DNA from: Candidatus Gastranaerophilales bacterium
Lineage (GTDB): Bacteria; Cyanobacteriota; Vampirovibrionia; Gastranaerophilales; Gastranaerophilaceae
Assembly (NCBI GenBank): GCA_944323215.1
Contig: CALURS010000002.1
Coordinates: 1 to 43,757, forward strand
DNA: 43,757 bases
Direction of reading: 5' to 3'
In this document: positions 13,001 through 18,512 of the stretch, in pieces
Layout: every line of letters starts with the position of its first letter
How positions within the stretch are numbered: the stretch's first letter is position 1
The notes under the pieces: model-generated
What the model saw: the letters and a program-made list of their open reading frames with translations, nothing else
What the model was told of the DNA's origin: nothing
Database searches by the model: none
Position numbers and translations under genes: made by a program

Positions 13001-16000
13001 AGCATTCTTATACTATTATAAAAATGGAGAAAGTAAAGAATATGTAATGTATGAGGGACTAGATGGGAAATTGTATAAATACAATAGCAATCCCGAATCT
13101 GAAATTGTTTTTGGTGATACAAAACAAAATCTTGAGGTTGTAAAAGAAAATAATGATAAAATATTTAATGAAAATGTAGATTTTGAATTATCTAGCGAAG
13201 ATTCAAGCAAAATTGATAGCCTAATTCTTAAAAATATTGGTGGATTAGTTGGCGAAAATTTAGAAACAGCAACAGTTGCAGTTTCTGGAATAACACAAAA
13301 TAGCGTTTATGCTAACAAGTTATTTAACTACAATGGCTATAACATTTTAATTAATTTAGAAAACATAGAAAACAAAGAAAAAGTTTTAAATTTAACTGTT
13401 AATTTAAATGATTATAGAGGCTATGAGCTAGACGCCCAATTAGTTAACAAAATGTTTTTTGGTAGTGATTGGAATCCGGAACTTTGGGAGCTTAAAGACA
13501 ACTTGCTCTTTCCAACTTTTAACTATCAAATAACTAAAAAGGTTTTATACATTGAAAAACCTTTAGATATATTAAAGATTAAAGACTATTGGAAAATAGA
13601 TAATGTTGTTATATTTGGTGATGATCCGGCAACAGTTTTTAATCCATATAAATACAGCGCTGCTGATCGAACAACTTGGGGAGAATTTACTAAAGAAGAG
13701 TTGGTTGGTTTAGAAGTTGCAGATAAAAAGGTAATTTTAGATTTTGATGCAATAAGAGATAAATTTTTAATAGGATACAGCGACTATTATTTCAGCAGAT
13801 TTTTAGGCAGAATGTATGGCGAAGCCAATAGCGGGAATTACAATTTCGTTTTAAAAAATGTTGAAAAAGCATTGTTTAACTTAGTTTACGGAGGAGAAAT
13901 TTCTAATTTATCTTTTACAAATGCCGATAGAGAGACATTAAATCCAATTTTAGCAAACAGGATTGATGCATATACAGATTTAACAAATTTACACTTTAAA
14001 GATATTAAAATAAAAAGCGAAAGAAAGGTTTCTGGAATTTTAGCTAATGAAATGATAAACATTGTAAACTTGCAAAACATTAGTATTATAAATTCTAAGA
14101 TAATATCCGAAACTAAAGAAGAAATAAGTGCGGGAGCAGTTGCGGGGGAAATTGATAATAAAGATGCAGTAAATGTTGAAAACTTCAAAATTTACATAGA
14201 AGATTTTAATATAACTGTTAAAGATAATATTCCGGCGAATGTTGGTGGTGTTTTTGGTAAATCTAAAGGATCTTTTACAATTTCAAATGTAGTTATTGAA
14301 AATTTTAATATAGTAATTAAGAGTGATACAAATAACAATAATCAAACAAATTCAACCGATCTAAATAGTTATTATGGTGGTTTAGTTGGTAATGCTTCTG
14401 GTGGTGATTACACAATTAAAAACATAAAAGATGATGAAGATTATAATATTGTTGAGGGAGTAAAAATTTCTATTGGTAATGGAGATGTTACCTATGCAGG
14501 TTTGTTGTTTGGTAATGTTGAAACATTAACAATGTTATCTAATAACTCTGATTACTCAATAATTGTTAGCGGGGCAATTAATAGTTTGGAAGACAGCAGT
14601 TCAGCAATTAGAGTTGGCGGTGTTGCAGGCCAAGCAGGAACTGTTAGCGCAGAAAATGTTGAAATAAATTACAATCTAATTGAAAAAGAAATCGAAAAAG
14701 ATATCGAGTTAATATTCAACACTTATTCAACAACCACAACCACAAGCACAAGCACAAGTACAAACACAACCTCAAGCGATACAATTTCATCATTTGGAGG
14801 AATGATTGGCTTTGTTACCGGAGAAGTAACATCCCTTAAAAACATTTCTTTTAACAACAATAAATCTATAAACATAAAATCTATAAACATAACAAATCAA
14901 GATGAGAAAGAAGATAAAATTGTTATAGTTGGTGGAATAATTGGAACTGCTATTGGTGGAATTGGAACTGCTAATGTTGAAACTGAAACTGCTAATGGTG
15001 AAACAAAAGAAAATTCAATAGGCAATATAACTTCAAACATTAATGTTTCTGTTGATTACGAGAATGGAACACAATATGTTGGCGGATTTGTTGGCGGAGC
15101 ATATTCAAATTCTTATATTACAGATGTTAGATTTAGCGGAGAAATATTAATAAAAGGCGTTAAAAATTTATACGCTGGTGGAATTCTTGGCTGGGGTTTA
15201 TATAGCGATAAAAAAACAAATATTTCTAACTGTAAGGTTAGCGGAAACATTAGCATTAATGGAGCAGAAACAACAACAAGTGAAGCAAAAACTTATTCAT
15301 TAAGAGAAAGCCAAATTTATGTTGGCGGAATTGCTGGGGCAATTATCGATGGAAATATTTCAAGCAACTACGCTTGGGGAAATGTTGAAATTAATAAAGA
15401 AGTTGAGCTTTTCGACGGCAATAATTATTCAATTTCAAAATTGCAAGTTGGAGGAATTTTAGGCACGGTTTCAAATAAAATTAAATTTACAGAAAACTAT
15501 AGTTTAACATCAATTTATATAATTCAAAGAGCATCACAGCATTTTGTTCAAGCATTAATTGGTTATCAAATGAGCGAGGATAAAATTGTTGACGATAAGG
15601 ACAATAAGGACAATATGAACTATTATTGCCATCAAATTAACCTTGCAACCGATAGTTTTGGCGAAAATTTATACTATAATAAAACGAATGGAATTCTTTC
15701 ATATTTTAGTAGTGTTAAGGCTGAAGGAGAGGCTGATGGAAGCAAATTAAATCCAACAACAGTTGATTGGAATTCTATTTCATTTGACCCTGGCATGTAT
15801 TATGTTCTATCATCTAACATAAATGTAACAACAAGCAAAAAATTAAATGGACATTTGGTTGGCGATGGATTTACAATAACATCTAAAATAACACCATTTA
15901 CAACTATATATGGATATGTTTCTGGATTTAAGATTAATCTTAATTCTGAAACAGAAGGAAAAAGTGAAGCTGGAACAGTTGTTGACAGTGAGGATCTTTC

Positions 16001-18479
16001 GCCAAGCGGAGTTGCAACAACAAACAACGGAATTATTTTTGCGGTTTTGGTTGAGGGACGAGGATATAAAGATGGAAACAACAGTTTTGGCAATGTGTTG
16101 TATTCAATTAATTCTGGAATTGCAATCGAAAATAATGGTTTAATTTCAGATAGCGGAGTTGTTTTAAATGTTAAATCTGCTTATGCTGGAATTTCAGCAA
16201 ACAACACAGGGGTAATATCAAATTCTTATGTTACAGGAGCCGTTCATCAAGGCGCAATATTGGGATTTTCATATTATTATTTGCTACCTAGACAGGAAGG
16301 AGCAGTTATTAATAGTTACACCGCAATTAAATCAATTTACCCGAGCTCTCGGGCTATCAAAACTGATCATTTCTTCTATGATAAATATGCAACAGAGAGA
16401 GTTTCTGGAAATGGCAGTAAAGACACAAACTACATGTCAACCGTTAATGGAAATAAGACAAGTATTTTAACAGAACCAGATACAGAAGAAGAAGTGAACC
16501 GCCTTTTAGGTGATATCTGGAAACAAGATTCAAGTATTAACTTTGGATATCCATATTTAGGTAGCAGAGCTTATGAAGGGTTTGAATATTTAGCTTATTC
16601 TAGTAAAAAGGACGACAAAAACGAAATTCCAAATCCTGGAAAATTAGCTCAGTTACAACATTCTGAAACTGGAACGGGCTCAAATAAATATTCAGACTGG
16701 AAGGCAAAGTACGTTTTGCTTGCAGATATGAATTTAGCCGTTATATATCCTGAAAATAATTTGAAAAACTCATTTATTGCGAAATTTTCTGGAATATTTG
16801 ACGGCAATAATTATCACATTTATAACATTCCAAGTATAAAAACACCAAGTGCAGAAGCAACAACAGAAACTGGATTCTTTGGGGAAAATTCGGGGACAAT
16901 AAGAGATATTCATTTTATTTATAAAAATGAAGCAACAATACAAGAGGGCAAATATGTTGGGGGAGTTGTTGGGATAAACAATGATGGCCGGCTGATTAAC
17001 ATAACATCTTCAGGCGCACAAATACAAGGGGGCCAATATGTTGGGGGAATAGTTGGCTCTTCAACGGGAACATCTTATTTCAGCTATGTTTATGGCGCTG
17101 TTAACTTTAACAAGGTTTTAGAAGGAGAAGTTGTTGGCGGAATTGTTGGAGAAAGCGACAACACTGCTGGCAATGCGGTTTCAAAGTCGACAAATTATGG
17201 AGAAATTAGCGGAAAAATCGCTGGCGGAATTGTTGGAATTTTCAAGAAAAACACAGTTAGCTCGTGCTACAATTACGGAAATGTAACAGAAACCCAAATC
17301 GCTGGCGGAATTGTTGGGCAAATAGATGGAGATGGTGTTACGGTAACCGGTTGCTACAACGAGGGAAACATAACCGCAGAGCAATCTGCCGGCGGAATTG
17401 TTGGAAGCAATATAAAACAAATAACAACAGTAGTTAGCTCATTGGATTCAATAAGTATAAACAGGAACGAAAGTGCTTCACATTCTGAAACAATTTTTAC
17501 TATTGGGAAAATGACTTTAGGAGTTGAAATTAGAAATTGGACTGGAGGAAGTAAAGCTACAACATATATTTATTTAGAAAACACAAAAGACTCAAATTCG
17601 CGAATAAGAATATATACTGCCGGAGCATTTAATGTTACTGACAACAAGACTGAAGATGGACTTATGAAGAGCTATTACTATATGAACAAGGATAATACAA
17701 GTTTGACAATAAATATAAATCCATTTTACACTCTTACGATAAGGTCCATTTACTATTATTTTCAATTTGCTGAAGACAGCCTTAACTATTCTAATAGCTT
17801 TCACATGACTGACATTACTCTTACTAAAAACTATAGCACGGTTGGAACTATGACGGATAATTCTTCTGTGGGTAAAACAACAGTTAATCTTGCGAATAAC
17901 TTTAATATAGTAACACCGGCAGGAACATTATATCAAACTGGAATATTTATTGGGGATAATGGTAGTATGTACTGGTTACAAAGAGGGGAAGGTAACTTGG
18001 GGACAATAGATTTATCCGATAATAGCATAAAAGGAACAATCACTTATAAAGAAGGAGAAAGTTTAAAAGTTGATGATGGCTATACTTTTACTCTTCCTGG
18101 CGAGAATGTTTGTGAAATAACTAAATCCGAAGCAAATATTAACACTGAACATTCTTGGGCAGAACATACGTCAGAGCCAAAAAGCTTTGAGGTTAATGGT
18201 GAAAAATATTTTGATGTTTACACTGCGAAAGAGCTTGCATGGATTGCAAAAAATATTAATGAAGAAATTGCTAATAATGTAACAATTTATTTAAGGAATG
18301 ATATTGACCTAAGTGCTTACCCTTGGGTTCCAATTACAGTTCTTTATAAAAATTTTATAGGAAATGGCTATGTGGTTTATGGGCTTGGGAAAAGTCCAAG
18401 ATATCAATATAAAAGTTCTTGTCCATTATTTGATGACGATGTAGATATAGTTGGTAATGCAGGTATTCAATTTAGATAA
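1056..18479 (+). CDS. Giant surface lipoprotein with Ig-like and GLUG-repeat regions (5807 aa)
   Basis: This is one uninterrupted 5807-codon frame. The start has a strong GGAGG (1047-1051). The signal peptide has a hydrophobic core at residues 4-19 and a lipobox-like FYAC, with lipidated Cys24 expected, so the protein should sit on the outer face of the membrane. Approximate order: Big/Ig-like domains (27-1090); GLUG block A (1102-1575); a beta-rich stretch and a helical insert (about 1800-1995); more Ig-like domains (2050-2940); GLUG block B (2947-3385); block C (3415-4155); block D (4270-4865); blocks E and F (4892-5460); a non-GLUG beta-rich segment (5465-5690); and a final GLUG header that stops at once (5719-5807). 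GLUG units read GG-[IL]-VG-x-N-x-G-x-I-x-N-C. There is no LPXTG motif or C-terminal membrane helix. Adhesion or host and matrix binding is the usual guess for such proteins, but no binding partner can be read from the sequence. The next gene is a shorter paralogue. Confidence 0.9.
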   Translation: MKKILGIISCFVLIFAASITFYACGSDSSKISLTSNAKEIELVLGTDNETQNVEFIVENYGKGSPQVNFSLEEEEKGTVDISSSHIKGTGKTVLTVKGLKRGTATVVATSLQGNQKAVLKIKVIQPIQGISQANDYKNKLYVVAGESLNLKQDVFWNYSPQDTNQKDLIFTLKGSYEGCSIENGQLYVNPDCNISEVTINVASLHNEQVFTEINVKILKSISVTVQVDGKTVVENVENQTSQILNFFEIFPKEPEVSKFPNSLEVVLIVKAGKENDKLNVRVLNSSDTEKFSVSPKRSSYDSSLGIFKFTYLIQGNSQETGKIDTIYFNVSYENYDAGESNYEKNSIGLNINSYDKAMETKVNGQSGDIEIEIYENSDNVNNAKALEFLLSPFNIKSEDKNITIWAENYENLPISFYKLNATRTSYVCVFGYDKKGDFIGKDDEGQIKYAEILSGTTLYVFINDKYNNLQMENKKTVIYAQASEFCTFSSGGEQRAQTKIDFVINPNAKDVFLAEKNNDNILTVIEDIKTIFIELGETKTQYIAIDPNNFIISNNSVVNISNSNLAEVGKLKQYSVGDYYVFGSFELTAKKVGSTTLTIILSDGKKVDFNLVVISPLEEIEITLEDFTQGGQIIESDIVPYKNITDKTIVVGETNSYIELNKLAISNNGGAGIQLVKTPTPTTAQYYLDFEYFDFYYPENKNIKNITLSDLNLDVISFGDSSSIINTALLESATIIEAINSSSEGSVLIKILVYAMQSNGQYGEEAVGYFYYLVDFFIPVSGITLNNGTQELFTYNTIGDKFVGSNNISRSIGTFSININTVYSGLTPTYINNLKIFVNGNEANILNYFNDNVLFLNIDGGISANENSAALKIIKSFKDNVFTFEIQALRYSANYVFAIVLSEINENKKFTAISRVIAKEAVEIEDIELINANEENPIYVQNNLKTVDDFENETQYYEYLNEIFDNPYQLEIIYNIYSNNGNEITNPSLEFEIEYKESSNSKNYYLDQNGNKINFIQILDDDGRTNLKVIKAAWDYSGYYSLSEEDREQTTAEEEKKLVQFGANAVIKIYPTSNYYEVFEGCNGEEPIVFIPIIVADGLTSSTAFQLYTEDDLNLLGEYPASKFVIMTNITMSADNNFKPVESFSGELRGIENFSGGVPSLITNKPLFKEINENGVVKNFAYIMTGNTTTSSSELEIDYGNYKSTKDGISYFGGLANINNGQIINVGGTPEFTEEAYSIISTVKMKNRADGLYYPASLLVISWGFPSLQSWKNQIVAEYEISAGENVKYTGGLVGLNNGTIESSNEFKINANYSLIIGANVGGIVGVNNGSINGLDFFGSILATESSGGIVALNRGEINNCNVKASKIEDYPLDFSGLIITSIISDEIYSYDNENIKFAAGGIVAISEGGIINSCSFQSNYLKDSEGDESYSKFNQDTIASIKTINSENLYDFNQSCFYKNSYVGGLVGILEDTKLNQSFFDGALGFRYSKAGGLVGKLIDDGDESSYLVENCYAILGYENASIETSIAELEEYLQYGYLDRFGTGLFVSEGHLGEIKYCYVSSNNKHFGYGYANLTGETVGSFKSATKNSNLSSILDVFNKKIQISRYDLIELSDKNISYFKNNYKYTELNARLELSNSTENIKEYRLEGEIIFFKDYVPGKQRTENFGFTINVYEDKTITIDSDNEYIFEGIYKENENIKLNLIYYSYNDSFRIIFEKNNYSESIGEFYLTNDSQDLIYSLYDDTKFYLNYNQNSFYQNFGKITDANYEIYPVIGGIGLTYYKLFQIFLAQNYEELVKDETWSGVSFEGNSGITGQEIRTMISKYFNGALTKEGVDLFVEKYIISDNNSKDNFDKTFELIQADIETFSESFIENYQLFIDTAESKLTSEQITELNEKKANYQEIINKCKTYYDETVSLTTSELRSFLINGLKPIYDLLMSYYFDIILYEDVFDDPNITETDFYNSYLCMIYPIMLEGINEYLFTSVNAIYSFDPDVNKDLIPENIDGFIDAGWDIKNKYDIDGNYIEDDSIWVYEQGKLPTLRENNEEIRIKDFDIVLNPNNFDKDKLICSDEEIILYYYDVADKNLLNNKQQGMLLEKNLIKISDVVKFININGVPGLNLGEEKFLIQSSNRNVIRILNGAINVVGTGKTTLTITPFFGPVFADKPIKTLTIYVIYPFGETKIYNGISSESGVNSSNLPINNKEDIVFLKGENNYITIKTENELILENTTYKYLTNISAFDVVISHFNKDNELVVDYSNLQDNEKNNFNVLGLAGEDSGKFIEGTLTLILKEGVLEDTNYKFELKTLLQSKYQPYKNFEGDLKEFISQVNGILLNKFTENFHFNVSIRAEKLLVSIKSAEIDPSTVISADAELHTNRNEDYLKLIIRDENDQIVWETNNEKINDSSIFDVYAPKLFEKTSPADGKLKGNILISVKESKRPNIISTEKYFVHITDSQENVSYSFEFVLKPQKVINVVYTHNNRTDNSTEDGIAIQDEPSSILNPGDFGILTIGMYPTYSSFNRIVIESEIINDKHYVLMEQMYYSDNGYFKPTSTTSGYKSERNANVLTIYKPTATVTGNNIGNIFVKTKILSDVKEGLYFPLTITIYAVDENGNEYIVKTETITLVSEVINGANITINGEKEAVVARGNNYSVEISVDENQSLANYTLVDYDKDIELANDIVTINFNTSEYELIDGRKIYTGTLNIGLDAELNGDGIFKIQTIVQKIINGRLESSTDYVEVRVVDFIVEGIKIKGQDENDNVFNTPVAIEKDLVFDFILSKTPEKISSNQTESINRIEMGKKEFIETLAFKQYYYNDVDNKIYQYLINTDRVFSIVDQDDSKLTHQSLTQRTIAYDLYYSSDLTPFINSSNEVQENRYFTLKYNGDSNGNVIDANTLKVIGKTVGSNNMTIRIGYRLPNSDFDQYITYNFTINVQTYSDEDKPTPIETAEQFVSYLQSENDQYLTSNFILMNDIVLEDFIPFEKTNFESLDGNNKVITIKNFNLTQMTNQLNIGLFKTISQNSTVKNLVVNYSELESIYVDENVFSSVNFGGIAVFNNGIVYNCEVVSINLSNTEANYNNGINIYFNHDNQDASKNEETKVQIAGLIVENSQTGSITNSRVGGKGYFTKVEYSNDSIEETEYEYNKINIIGQGNISGFVISNSGVISASYFANGFIENKTISGEFCATAGFAIQNLLGGVITGCYVEGTRLPSDNLEISISGGGIVAQGVSAGFIYINSGNIADCYSNIKLAGNSTGRLVSGFVYNNTITGIVARCYSASQIVGELTTQMPFTGKDAKDNSLQENPNGIVNSYYIVEKLDTDTLLEKKYNTGATAIQKANLTDSIFYGFAMASDQILNSGIWIWNTTYGYPELISANNIAISVRRIIKNYSSIISGGTSTQNLDIFPYIQGYEYGTEKNPIIIRSADEFNRVFGQETNLNPNTYYAISQMYNKDLGIVFGNYRLVSHIDFNNLSIVENVKISSSIMKLTNNGGYTGAFDGNGLNIYNVEIALDNQSSIGLFSALSNGASLKNLTLTVITVAGSGKTVYAGSVAGLVQDSYLSNITVSPVNESGENRSRISGQNIVGGIAGAVLGNSKISNLVSSISVVSGYKMPNKEGIDYYTQTVLRNNKIVENGVIVDQNSFYSFAGGVIGVLDIYEDITDNSITFSNPNAIRLSYFGNNVSIQACFVGGVVGYVGASTYLADASFILTGDRSSLNQRLISYNNTIGGVVGINYGELFELRIEYEDEIQQIIESNMENYYNNNSNIFRGNTKLYNSTGDSLEYIGGLVGQMKKGSLSVSYSRVDVSASASDYAGGIIGLNESSTEFVELYSYGDVDGKTAGGIIGLNRANASFDKCVAFSFYSKDNTNINDAISSANDFNSGNLTLNGYSVDEKTIVDDETIVEVITHTFTFTNGITLKISNSGVENPNYYYIIKDEITEKGSITQWHLANVVVYTYNEDSLSYVLVKEKLYNDPDRAFLYYYKNGESKEYVMYEGLDGKLYKYNSNPESEIVFGDTKQNLEVVKENNDKIFNENVDFELSSEDSSKIDSLILKNIGGLVGENLETATVAVSGITQNSVYANKLFNYNGYNILINLENIENKEKVLNLTVNLNDYRGYELDAQLVNKMFFGSDWNPELWELKDNLLFPTFNYQITKKVLYIEKPLDILKIKDYWKIDNVVIFGDDPATVFNPYKYSAADRTTWGEFTKEELVGLEVADKKVILDFDAIRDKFLIGYSDYYFSRFLGRMYGEANSGNYNFVLKNVEKALFNLVYGGEISNLSFTNADRETLNPILANRIDAYTDLTNLHFKDIKIKSERKVSGILANEMINIVNLQNISIINSKIISETKEEISAGAVAGEIDNKDAVNVENFKIYIEDFNITVKDNIPANVGGVFGKSKGSFTISNVVIENFNIVIKSDTNNNNQTNSTDLNSYYGGLVGNASGGDYTIKNIKDDEDYNIVEGVKISIGNGDVTYAGLLFGNVETLTMLSNNSDYSIIVSGAINSLEDSSSAIRVGGVAGQAGTVSAENVEINYNLIEKEIEKDIELIFNTYSTTTTTSTSTSTNTTSSDTISSFGGMIGFVTGEVTSLKNISFNNNKSINIKSINITNQDEKEDKIVIVGGIIGTAIGGIGTANVETETANGETKENSIGNITSNINVSVDYENGTQYVGGFVGGAYSNSYITDVRFSGEILIKGVKNLYAGGILGWGLYSDKKTNISNCKVSGNISINGAETTTSEAKTYSLRESQIYVGGIAGAIIDGNISSNYAWGNVEINKEVELFDGNNYSISKLQVGGILGTVSNKIKFTENYSLTSIYIIQRASQHFVQALIGYQMSEDKIVDDKDNKDNMNYYCHQINLATDSFGENLYYNKTNGILSYFSSVKAEGEADGSKLNPTTVDWNSISFDPGMYYVLSSNINVTTSKKLNGHLVGDGFTITSKITPFTTIYGYVSGFKINLNSETEGKSEAGTVVDSEDLSPSGVATTNNGIIFAVLVEGRGYKDGNNSFGNVLYSINSGIAIENNGLISDSGVVLNVKSAYAGISANNTGVISNSYVTGAVHQGAILGFSYYYLLPRQEGAVINSYTAIKSIYPSSRAIKTDHFFYDKYATERVSGNGSKDTNYMSTVNGNKTSILTEPDTEEEVNRLLGDIWKQDSSINFGYPYLGSRAYEGFEYLAYSSKKDDKNEIPNPGKLAQLQHSETGTGSNKYSDWKAKYVLLADMNLAVIYPENNLKNSFIAKFSGIFDGNNYHIYNIPSIKTPSAEATTETGFFGENSGTIRDIHFIYKNEATIQEGKYVGGVVGINNDGRLINITSSGAQIQGGQYVGGIVGSSTGTSYFSYVYGAVNFNKVLEGEVVGGIVGESDNTAGNAVSKSTNYGEISGKIAGGIVGIFKKNTVSSCYNYGNVTETQIAGGIVGQIDGDGVTVTGCYNEGNITAEQSAGGIVGSNIKQITTVVSSLDSISINRNESASHSETIFTIGKMTLGVEIRNWTGGSKATTYIYLENTKDSNSRIRIYTAGAFNVTDNKTEDGLMKSYYYMNKDNTSLTININPFYTLTIRSIYYYFQFAEDSLNYSNSFHMTDITLTKNYSTVGTMTDNSSVGKTTVNLANNFNIVTPAGTLYQTGIFIGDNGSMYWLQRGEGNLGTIDLSDNSIKGTITYKEGESLKVDDGYTFTLPGENVCEITKSEANINTEHSWAEHTSEPKSFEVNGEKYFDVYTAKELAWIAKNINEEIANNVTIYLRNDIDLSAYPWVPITVLYKNFIGNGYVVYGLGKSPRYQYKSSCPLFDDDVDIVGNAGIQFR
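4360..5780 (+). repeat. GLUG block A of the first giant lipoprotein
   Basis: The block opens with a header (FQLYTEDDLNLL, then VIMTNITM and FSGELRG) like the one that precedes GLUG repeats in other adhesins. About six repeat units follow, including YTGGLVGLNNGTIESS, NVGGIVGVNNGSING, SSGGIVALNRGEINNC and YVGGLVGILED. Such tandem units are expected to stack as a right-handed beta-solenoid; this is inferred from the family. Confidence 0.75.
5279..5285 (+). repeat. G7 homopolymer inside the first giant gene
   Basis: Seven consecutive G bases encode part of Ser-Glu-Gly-Gly-Ile-Ile in a GLUG unit. A one-base slip would shift the frame after about residue 1410 of 5807, removing three quarters of the protein. 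G-runs are scarce in this AT-rich DNA. Confidence 0.8.
6455..7040 (+). other. Helix-rich insert within the first giant lipoprotein
   Basis: Residues about 1800-1995 differ sharply from the surrounding beta-repeat sequence. They are rich in Glu, Lys, Leu and Ile with heptad-like spacing (for example TAESKLTSEQITELNEKKAN) and lack the Gly-Gly and Asn turns of GLUG repeats. The insert sits between GLUG block A and a GLUG-type closing motif (SIWVYEQGKLPTL). I do not recognise the fold. The helical nature is inferred from composition alone. Confidence 0.55.
9895..11190 (+). repeat. GLUG block B of the first giant lipoprotein
   Basis: The header (ETAEQFVSYLQ, FILMNDIVL, LDGNNKVITI) leads into GLUG units such as NFGGIAVFNNGIVYNC and a closing SGIWIWNTTYGYPEL. 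The header is clearly related to YTYEQFLDMREG...YILMNDITL...LDGNNYKINI in the second giant protein, so the two blocks are paralogous. Confidence 0.7.
11290..13520 (+). repeat. GLUG block C of the first giant lipoprotein, with a non-GLUG insert
   Basis: The header GTEKNPIIIRSADEFNR and FDGNGLNIYNVEI start the block, which contains units such as NIVGGIAGAVLGNSKISNL, YIGGLVGQMKKG and YAGGIIGLN. Around 12650-13230 the repeats are interrupted by a Tyr-rich non-GLUG stretch that includes an imperfect 18-bp tandem duplication (12741-12776, VDEKTI then VDDETI). The block closes with WNPELWELKDNLLFPTF. Confidence 0.65.
13870..15640 (+). repeat. GLUG block D of the first giant lipoprotein
   Basis: About eight divergent GLUG units are visible, including NVGGVFGKSKGSFTISN, YYGGLVGNASGG, YVGGFVGGAYSNSYITD, YAGGILGWGLYSDK and YVGGIAGAIIDGNISSNY. 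No counterpart exists in the second giant protein. Several short tandem DNA repeats cluster in this block. Confidence 0.65.
14728..14777 (+). repeat. ACA/AGC-type microsatellite encoding a Thr/Ser linker
   Basis: Short ACA, AGC and ACC units repeat in frame and encode a run of about 15 Thr and Ser residues with one Asn, between two GLUG units. Nearby short duplications are a perfect 15-bp tandem pair (14862-14891, encoding KSINI twice), GGAACTGCTA-type repeats (14940-15000) and a 9-bp pair AAGGACAAT (15597-15614). All keep the frame in units of three. Confidence 0.8.
15730..17430 (+). repeat. GLUG blocks E and F of the first giant lipoprotein
   Basis: Block E starts with WNSISFDPGMYYVLSSNINV and LVGDGFTITSK and closes with IWKQDSSINFGYPYLGS. 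Block F starts with FSGIFDGNNYHIYNI and holds the cleanest GLUG units in the window, including YVGGVVGINNDGRLINI, YVGGIVGSSTG, IAGGIVGIFKKNTVSSCY and IAGGIVGQIDGDGVTVTGC. They are spaced 27-29 residues apart with very similar DNA. Confidence 0.75.
17219..17404 (+). repeat. Three near-identical 17-bp direct repeats in consecutive GLUG units
   Basis: GCTGGCGGAATTGTTGG occurs at 17220-17236 and 17301-17317, and with one change (GCCGG...) at 17388-17404. The spacings are 81 and 87 bp, both multiples of three. Recombination between copies would add or remove whole repeat units without breaking the frame. Confidence 0.8.
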
Positions 18480-18512
18480 TAAAAACTTTGTGAAGAAAGA
18501 ATGGAGAAAAGT

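Noticed and set aside
17219-17404. Regularly spaced repeats as a CRISPR array
   Set aside because: The repeats encode GLUG cores in frame, the intervening sequence is also coding, and no cas gene is present.
1056-18479. Giant frame as an assembly artefact of collapsed or expanded repeats
   Set aside because: Except for a few short arrays, the repeat units differ clearly at DNA level and the frame is kept throughout with sensible domain order. Long reads would still be the decisive test.
18501-18512. ATG at 18501 as start of the second giant lipoprotein
   Set aside because: It has only a weak purine stretch upstream, whereas ATG 18513 has GGAG at 6 nt and gives a signal peptide that matches its paralogue. 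The difference is only four residues.
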